Shown in pieces: positions 28,301-37,300 of a stretch of DNA of 64,000 nucleotides; within the stretch, counting starts at the first letter, position 1, and the number at the start of each line of letters is the position of its first letter. Under the pieces are notes generated by a model that saw only the letters and a program-made list of their open reading frames with translations, was not told where the DNA came from and made no database searches. The position numbers and the translations under genes were made by a program. The stretch is taken from the NCBI GenBank assembly GCA_964035795.1, contig OZ038321.1:17561548-17625547 (forward strand), read 5' to 3'. This stretch comes from Pterobdella sp. o SKG-2022 (lineage: Eukaryota; Annelida; Clitellata; Hirudinida; Piscicolidae).

Positions 28301-31300
28301 CCAGATTAAAGTGTGTATTGGAAAAAAGAAGCTAAAAATGAGAATCTGAAAAAAAGCTAAATGAAGAGCAAAAGGTACATGAACAGATTGAAAAATGATT
28401 CAAAATGATAAAAATGCAAAAATAGAGCATGTAGAAAGTAAATTGTGGCAAACTGCAGAAAGAAAATTCGAAAATAATTCAATCTATTCTAAATATTAAT
28501 AAAAAAAACATGATGAACCTGAAAACGTTGTTCAATGGATGGCTGAATGCTTGTCCCACAGTTATACTAATGTGATGTTGACGACAATAATCGTCAATCA
28601 AATTGGAAAAAAGCAAAACCTTTGAAGCTAAAACAGGTGAAGATCGCATCTGTGCTGAAATAAAATTGCAAGTTTGGTTGGGACTTTCTTTTTTAGCATG
28701 TTGAGTATTCTGAAGTGCAATGTGCTTGCGACTTTGTAGTTGGGATTGAACACAAACATTTTCAGCTGGTTGAGTGTAGTTGAAAGTTGCATCTTCAACA
28801 TAATGATTGTCTGATGCTTCATTAAAAAAGTCATTAATAATTTTTTGGTCTTGCAAGAACTCATTATGACGGTTTTTATCGGGTTTTTGAAGAAGGGCAT
28901 ACGCCTTCAAAATGCTTATCACATCCATGTACTTTCTTAAATCCTTTTTCGATTCTTTTAAACTTTTTCCTGGAAAAAATAATATAATTTTTAATCATAA
29001 TGGCTACTCGAAATTAAATAAATAAACCTTTATTTTGCATATAATCTTCACTGCTCTGTTTAATGCAAATATTTTTTATGTTTTTATCTACTTCAACTTT
29101 AGAAAACTTTATTGGCGATGTTTTGTTGGGCATGGAAGATTTTCTTTTGAAATTCTGATTAAATTTTTTAGGTCGGCAGTTTTGTTGCAGACGTTCCAAA
29201 GATCCTCGGTTTTGTTGGCGTTCTTCGTTGTCACAAGAAATCATCACTTGCGAGTATAAAGAGTCTCTCAACTCCATGCCAACCTTCAGGAAAGCACTAT
29301 CTAACCATCTATAAAGTATAAAAATTAAATTAAAATGGAAAGATACCTAAAAAATTACGTTAAACTTCTATGGTTTTTTCAAACACTACAAATAATAAAC
29401 TTTCTACTAACTTAATTTCATCTAATGTTTCATAAGATCTACCTTATCAAAAATTAGTTTCTTTCAAAAAAAAAATGTATCTTAAAAAGTTTATATTTTA
29501 AAGTGTGAAATGAAAAATTATTTTACAAAAAATACATACGATTTCTTTAAAATACAACAACTAACCAAATAACATAAATAAAAATCATTTATCATCCAAT
29601 TTAAACCTGGTAACAGACTTTGGTGGCCCAAAAGATATTTCAGCGTGCATTTTTTTACGACACCACACTCCCAGCGTAAGGCTGATCTGGTGATAGAGAT
29701 GAGCAAAATAGCAGTCTGCTTCTTGGTCAATCTTTGGAGATTTTGCTTCAATATGGTCCTGTTTGATTATTGAATGAAATATCATTAGAATACCTTTATA
29801 GATCATTAGTTGATAATTAAATTGTTTTATTTTATATAATATAATGATATTATCACTTGATAACTAACGTCCAATAAAATACCAAGGCTATTTTCTTTTA
29901 AACTGTGAACTTTTTCTAAAGAAATACAACCAGAATTGAGATACGCTGAAGCATCTAAAAAGTTTACAATGATAAGTCAATATAAAACGTTAAACATCAA
30001 ATTTGTGTATATATTTTCAATAAAGAATTGTTTTCGTGGATAAATTAAAAACCTCTATTTTCAAGAAGTTCATTTATTTCATTCCTTGTCAAAACTGATC
30101 TCAAGTCTTCAGCATCATACACCCACCCTTCAAAAACAAACACTTTTCTTCCTAATGAAATTTTTACACTTATTTTTATTTTTGAAATAATCTAATAATT
30201 GTTTGATTAAACATTTTGAAACTATTTATGGTTTGAAATAATAATTATATTATTTTAAAATATTTATTGATATAGATTAAATATGTTTCAAAACAAGCTA
30301 CAAAATACAACTTTAAACACTAACCCTCAAGCTTCATATTTTCTAAATCTACTTGCTTGAACTTTTTCAACCTAACCATGATTTCATTTTTCCATGTTTT
30401 CGTCTTGAAATCTATCAAAATAATACATTGTATTGGAACACATACGAAAATTTTCTGTAGTTATGATCAACTCGTATCCTCATTTATTTATTATTGATCA
30501 CTTAAAACAAACAAAAAGTTCAACATTAAAATCTCAATCTTGAAACTTATTCACCCTTAACAACAATATATATAGTACAAGTACAATATGGTTCGGAAAA
30601 AATGTCAGTACTAAGGCTAATTGAACAAAAAAATCCATGAAAACCTTGAAATCTCGAAAGACCAAAAGCACAATCAGGTTGCTTGGTAGGGAACTGGATA
30701 GAAGCAAGTGTTTGAAGCAGAGGAGTCAGAAACTCCGGAAAGGAAGCATTGATGACTAGGAAGGGATTTTCCATCGTCAATAACAGCGTGTGGGTAACAA
30801 AATCCTCGAGAAAGATGCCTTAAGAATATAATAGTATATATTTGGAATGTTTTTTATGAATTTTATCTTCCATATTATATAGCTTTTAAATGGTTAAATG
30901 TAGTAAAATTTTGTTTATTTAAATGAAAAAAAAACTCTTAAAGTCTTAGTCTTTGAAGGAACAATCATGCATTAAAATTTTAATTCATGTTGAAATAGGT
31001 GAATCTAATAGATTGCTTACGCTAATAGCATTATTTAAATCAAAATTACTTTCTCTAATATTAATCTGAGAACTTCGTTTCTGTACCAAATATTATTTAA
31101 AACATACCTATACTATGATTTTGAAAGCCTGAAAGAATACTTTCAAGTTTTTTGAAGTTGGTCTTGGCATTTAGGTCTTTGAGTGGGCCAAGATTAAGTG
31201 TTGTATTCTTACAACAATTGTTTGGTTTATGACCTTTATCGTCCTCTTGAGTCTCAGCAAGATTAGAAGCGTAAGTTAGGATTTCGGTGAAAAGGTTACA

Positions 31301-34300
31301 ACAAAAGTTAATGTAATGATTCAAGCTTTGGATTTCAATTTTCTGCTTTTCATCTTGTAAATAATACAGTTTATATGAAAATCGACTGTTTCAAAAGTTT
31401 CTTAGAATGGGGGTAATCGTAAACCAAAATTCATTTTCAAACTTGATAAAAAAAAACATTTAACTAAAAATCTCCATAAAAACAAACATACCAAGTTGGA
31501 ATGTGTTAAACGGGGTGTGATCATAATCATGAAGTAACGAAAAAAGTTTGCTTTGATAAGTTAACAAGTATTTCAATGAAGCGGATCCTATGCCAACGTC
31601 TGAGTAAAATTTTAGAAGATTTTGTAATAGCTATCTCTGATTCAAATGAAATGATTCCATGAATTGTTTCAAACATACTTTGAGTTGTTAACGAGGTCAA
31701 ATATTCTTTGTAATCAGAAATGTTAATTCTAAAATGAATTAGTAGTTGAGTCAATAAAAAGAAGAAAAAAAGTATCTTACTTGTAAAAAAAATAAACTTA
31801 AAGCTGATTCAAAAAAAAAATGATATATACAATCAAAAACATACTGCAAAAGGATTTCGAAAAGAAAAAGGGCATCAAAACGATGAGAGGCCTCCAAGAA
31901 AGCAGGGTCGTCTTCATGGGAACTGTGGTTTTCTTTCTCTCTTTTTTCACCTATTCTATATTCCGAAACATCGTCACTTGCTTTATTGTAAATGGGATGA
32001 TGCTTGGTTGCAACGGCAGAATCATGAGACTTTGACATGTTGATCAAGTCGTGTTTCAACTTGTGTTGTCCAACTGATGTATATAGGTTTGGTTCTTTCA
32101 AGGACAGAAGACATGAAAAATACTCAGACGGTGATGATGCTTTGTCTTCAACCCACTAAACAACGGTTGAACAAAAAATTAATGTTAATTTGATCAATTA
32201 TAAATAGTAATCACGATTAATTTCAAATTTTTTATCGACACAAAGCTTTTCGATATATTTCACATCATCATCATATATTGAAGAAGTTTGTGTCAACACA
32301 AAAACTTGAATCCAATCGTTTTTTCCTACTTTTCATTTTCGAGGCTAGTAATTCACAAAATAAATGAAAGAAATTGGTGAATATGACTACCACGGCTGAT
32401 TTCTCTTTTTTTTTTCTATCATTTTGACATGAAAGCCAGAATTTTTGCTGGTGTTTGATATTTTTTTCCACAAGATCAGGAAAAGTGGTTATAGCGTCAA
32501 GAAGTAAATCAGACAGAAACTGGCTTCCTCGCGTAATCTTCTCACTAGAATTTTGCAGATCTTCGTAAATGAATAATTTTTATGAGACACTAAATAATAT
32601 ACATAGTTAATTATTTTTATACAAAATATTGAATCATTCTTAATGCAATTTAAACTCAATTATAGATAGTTTACAGTTCTGCAAGAGAGAAAACAAGATA
32701 GTCAATCGTTCTTCATTGGACGGTATCAAAACACGCCAACCAGCCCTTAAAACTGATTGCGCAGCCTTTTGAACAGTGCTCAAAACACCATGATTGCTAG
32801 CCAATAAAATCACTTTTTGTTTCAAATTGTTGAGAACATTTATGTTCATATCTTCATGATGGTCTGAAGATTTTGAAGTCGTCCTAGAGTTCTCACGATG
32901 GAATTTTTTGTGTTTTCGAAAAGATTTTCTATAGTTTTTTTGATTTGTATTGATGTTCAAATCAGTTTTATTTTTTTTAGTTTCACTTTCATTGACAAGT
33001 AATGTTTTCACCTTGAAAATGTGAAAATACTGTCAATAAATGATAAATTTCAATTTCATTGTTTTTTAAAGTCTGCAATTTTTTAGTAAAAAAATAAAAC
33101 TTGAACGATCAAATAAATCAAAATCTATAAGATAAGCTAAAAAAAACCAAGAATGAAACGTATTTTGTAACTCAGACTTACTTGCAGTTCAATCAGGTGC
33201 AGCACACTCAACACAATAATCTCCTGGGCTTGTGTAGCTGAATCGTTGCAACTACCATCCACCAAATACATCATTGAAGACAGCATATAGTCTAGGTGCT
33301 GTAGGCAGTTGTCACTATATTGGGTCGATAACAAGCCTTTTGTGCGTGCCTCCAAGCGGTCAGGCGCAATCCATACAAACGACTGTGGTATTGTATGTAA
33401 AAAGTAAATAGATGGTTTTATTAACTTTTTAGACTGAAAACTTACATCGTACGCGGAACAAAAAACATTGACTTTTGGAGAAAAAGGAAATTTAATTTTT
33501 TGGAAAAATGATGAAAATTGTTGGTGTTTGTTTCCAGGCGAGAGGTGACTATCATACAAGTCTGTGACAAATTTGAATTCGAGACAACACTTGTAACAGA
33601 CTTTAGTTTGGCCATTGCTTTTGATCATTTTTTCACTGTAACAATCGCACAATTTCTTGTTATTAAGTTTTTCATAACTACAATCAATCTGATTTTGATC
33701 ATTACTGCCCATACAAAACACCCATCCACTCTCCATTGAGACCAATGCATGATCCACACCAAAAGATACATCCAATACTTTATCAGGTAGATGTATTTTT
33801 AAAAGTTCATTTTGAGATGCAGGTTCAACAAGTTTATCAGAAGGTTTTGGTGGTAATGGAGGAAATGATATATGGCTGTAAAAGGAAGATTGGTTGAAAT
33901 TTTTTGACAAGAGATTTGAAAACAATGGAGGCTGGGAGTCTTTGCACGAGCTGAGCCTGAGTGGAACGTTACAATGAATTACATATGAATGATTGATACA
34001 AAAAAGTCGAGAAACACTTGAATTCAAATCCAAAGACAAAAACTGAAACCTACCAAAAATACAGATCTCCTGTGAAGGTGATGAGAGCAACAAGTGATGA
34101 GCTGGAGCTTACGATCCTCTTCACCTGGTGTGCCAAAAAGCATCCATCAATGCTAACATGACTTAATTTTGCAAAATACCTTGATGTGCCAAAGTTGACT
34201 GCAATGCTTGAACTTGAATGCATTCTTACCTAATAGTACAATTTAATTATGAAGATATTGAGGTTATGTAGTTAATTTAGTATTTATAAAATTATTCATG

Positions 34301-37300
34301 AAGATATTAATGAGTGATTGTTTTATAAGAAACCTTGGTTTGGAGTTTTTTGAAAAGTGTAAACTGATCCATCTGTGAATGGTTTCATTGTTGTTGCAAT
34401 GCCTAAACTTGGCGTTTGCTTAAGCAATATAAACTAACAAACAAAATTAAAAGCTATTAAAACAAACTACTGAATTGTTTTTTGAAAGAATATCTATGCA
34501 CAGTTTATGATATTATGAATTTTTGTATTTATTTTTGAAAACTACAATTTTTAATAATTACAACCTTTTATGATAAGGCTAAACTTATCGAAAACTATAG
34601 CTATTTATTTTTCTCAATAAATTTACTAAAATTCTTCCGTAAATTGACGTAAAAAATTGTCAAATATTATTTATAAGTAAATTTAAAATGTCTCTAAAAA
34701 GTTACAACCTTTTCATGATAAACTTACGTCTCATAAAAGTTTGAGCCATTAAAAATTATATTTTTCTCACTAAATCATAGAAAATTATAAGCATTTAAAA
34801 GTTTAAACTTGGAAATGAACAAAACAAATGATAAATTAAAAAATGAGTTGCATTGAAAAGTTTGAATTTAAAAATACACACTATAAATGTGCAATAAATT
34901 GAACAGCCATAACAAACCAGCACAATGGATGAGGGAGGGACGGTAGTTATTTCCAGCCACAACTCCTGTCACTTCAACATCGGGACAACCTTCCACTAAC
35001 GTCACCACAATATCCCTCAATGCCTTGCTATCAATTTCACAGTAGTATAAGGAACCTTCAAAAGTTTTATCAATTTGAAAAAATGTTTGTAACTTTTATG
35101 AAATTTATTGGATTCATAGCATATAGTTGTTATTGAATTGCTCGGAATATATTTTTTAATCACGTGAAACTCGGCGTCTCTTCACTACATGTATTTTGAA
35201 CACATATTTTTAACGGATTTTTAAAACTAAAAAGCTTTTCAAACTTTCTAACTTCATCTCCAACAAAATGAGAAAACAATCACGCTAAGCATTTCAGATG
35301 ACGATGAAACAAAAAAACGATTGAAACTAATGTATGTACCTTCTCTAGATAGCAGAAATATGAAGTTTTCCGAGAGGGACACCTTAATGATGATCATTCC
35401 TGGAAGACCAACCCTTGTAACAGGAACTTCAAGATCACTACAAATATTTCTAACGTTTATATGGATTATTTCAACTATTTTCGTTGAAGTTTGAAGTTTT
35501 TTTTATAGCCAAATAAAACGGTGATATATAACAAGCATTTGTGTAAGCATCCCAAACCTCAAGGCTCTCAGTTCTGCTTGCTCGTTTGATTTGTGCCTCC
35601 AAATGTATGCTTCACCATCGTCAGTTAGTGCTATCACTTGATCCAAAAAGTGGTCCGTGTGGACGCTACTGAACAACGAACTGTGAGGTTTCGAGTGACT
35701 CAACGTATTGTTACTATCTTCTTTTGGAATTAATTCCTTTAAAACCTGAAACAAGTACTCCCATCAATAGAACACATTTAATTAAAATAATACAACTTAC
35801 TTTTTCAGTCATATTAAGATCCATTAAGTAAATTTTTCCATTTAACGTCAAAACAATAACTTCATTGGTAGACAATGCCACTTGCTTTATATAAGTGTCT
35901 TTTGGTATGTCTCGATTGATGGCATAATGTAAGTTCATCATTTTATTTAATTTTCCGCAAAAATATAAAGGCTGTTTTTCCGAAAAATCTTTGTTTTTAT
36001 TGTTCAAATTAAATCCAAAAGCTGTATTTCTTTGCTGCCAAAATTAAAAATGATAAATATTCAACATTTTTCCAAACTATTGAAATAACAAATTAGTTGT
36101 AAAGGGATTGAAAAGAGATGTACCCACTTGTTTTTGTAGAAGCTTGGAGACCAAGACATCAATGTATGACATCACATACACACAACACTCATCCATGCTC
36201 ATATCATGCGACCAATCAGAAGGAAGTTTCAATTCATTAATAAAATTATTATTGTATATATTGGAAGAGTTTGCAAACCAAGAGTTACACACGTCAGATG
36301 TATTCAAGTTGGTTTTAAAACTTTTGACAATAGTTGGACTAGCTTCATTATGTGTGGTGGAGGTGTTCAAGATAGTATGAATGAATGTTGATAAATCAGA
36401 TTCTTCTTCATTTGCTCCATTCAGATCCTTTGAATAAATTGTTAAAATGAGTGAGTATCATACCAGTTTATAACAAATGTTTACCAAGAAAATTTCAAAT
36501 GGTTTCATTTCTTGGTCATCGCTAATGTAAGAACTCTTATCATCAAAGCTTTCATCTAATACATCATCATCATCCTCATCATTATACTTTTCTTTTTCAG
36601 CAAGTTGCATACAAATCTCTTTCAATTTATTCAATGTTGGAACAAGAGGTATATATTTAACTTCATCCTCTTCTTCATCTTCCTCATCACAATCATCACA
36701 TAAATACTTATCTCCATTACCATTTTTCATATTATTCAATTTGATATTTTTTTTTTTATCATATTTACTTTCATTATTTCCTAAGCTACTCAGTTTGAAA
36801 ATGAATGAAACTAGATTCAACAATGATGACAATGATGCCTGTTGTAAAGCTAACTCAAACAACAAGACAAGAGCCAATTGCCTGTGTCTTAATGGTACTT
36901 TTGAAACATTGCCAAGTGAAAAAGTCTTTGCAGAATGCTCATAAGAAGAAACTGAGGGTTGGTCTAGCAATGCTTCTGAGTTTGTTGAAGATTTCAATGT
37001 TGATGAAGATGTTATTTGGCTAAAAAAAATATTTTTAAAATGATTAAACCTAGTCAATTTCAAGTGAATATTTCCTTACTTAAGAATTACAGACTTCAGA
37101 AAATTTTGAGTTTTTGTAATCACATCATTCCATACTTCATTTCCAATTTTATCTTCATCTTGATTCAACAAAACTGGTGGTAACATTCTAACAGTTTCAA
37201 GGGCATCATATAACACATCATGACATAAGTCATTGTCCATTCCTGATCTCCAAACTCGTTTCAAAAATGAAAACGCTAAATTGGTTAAAGAAAGTGCTCC

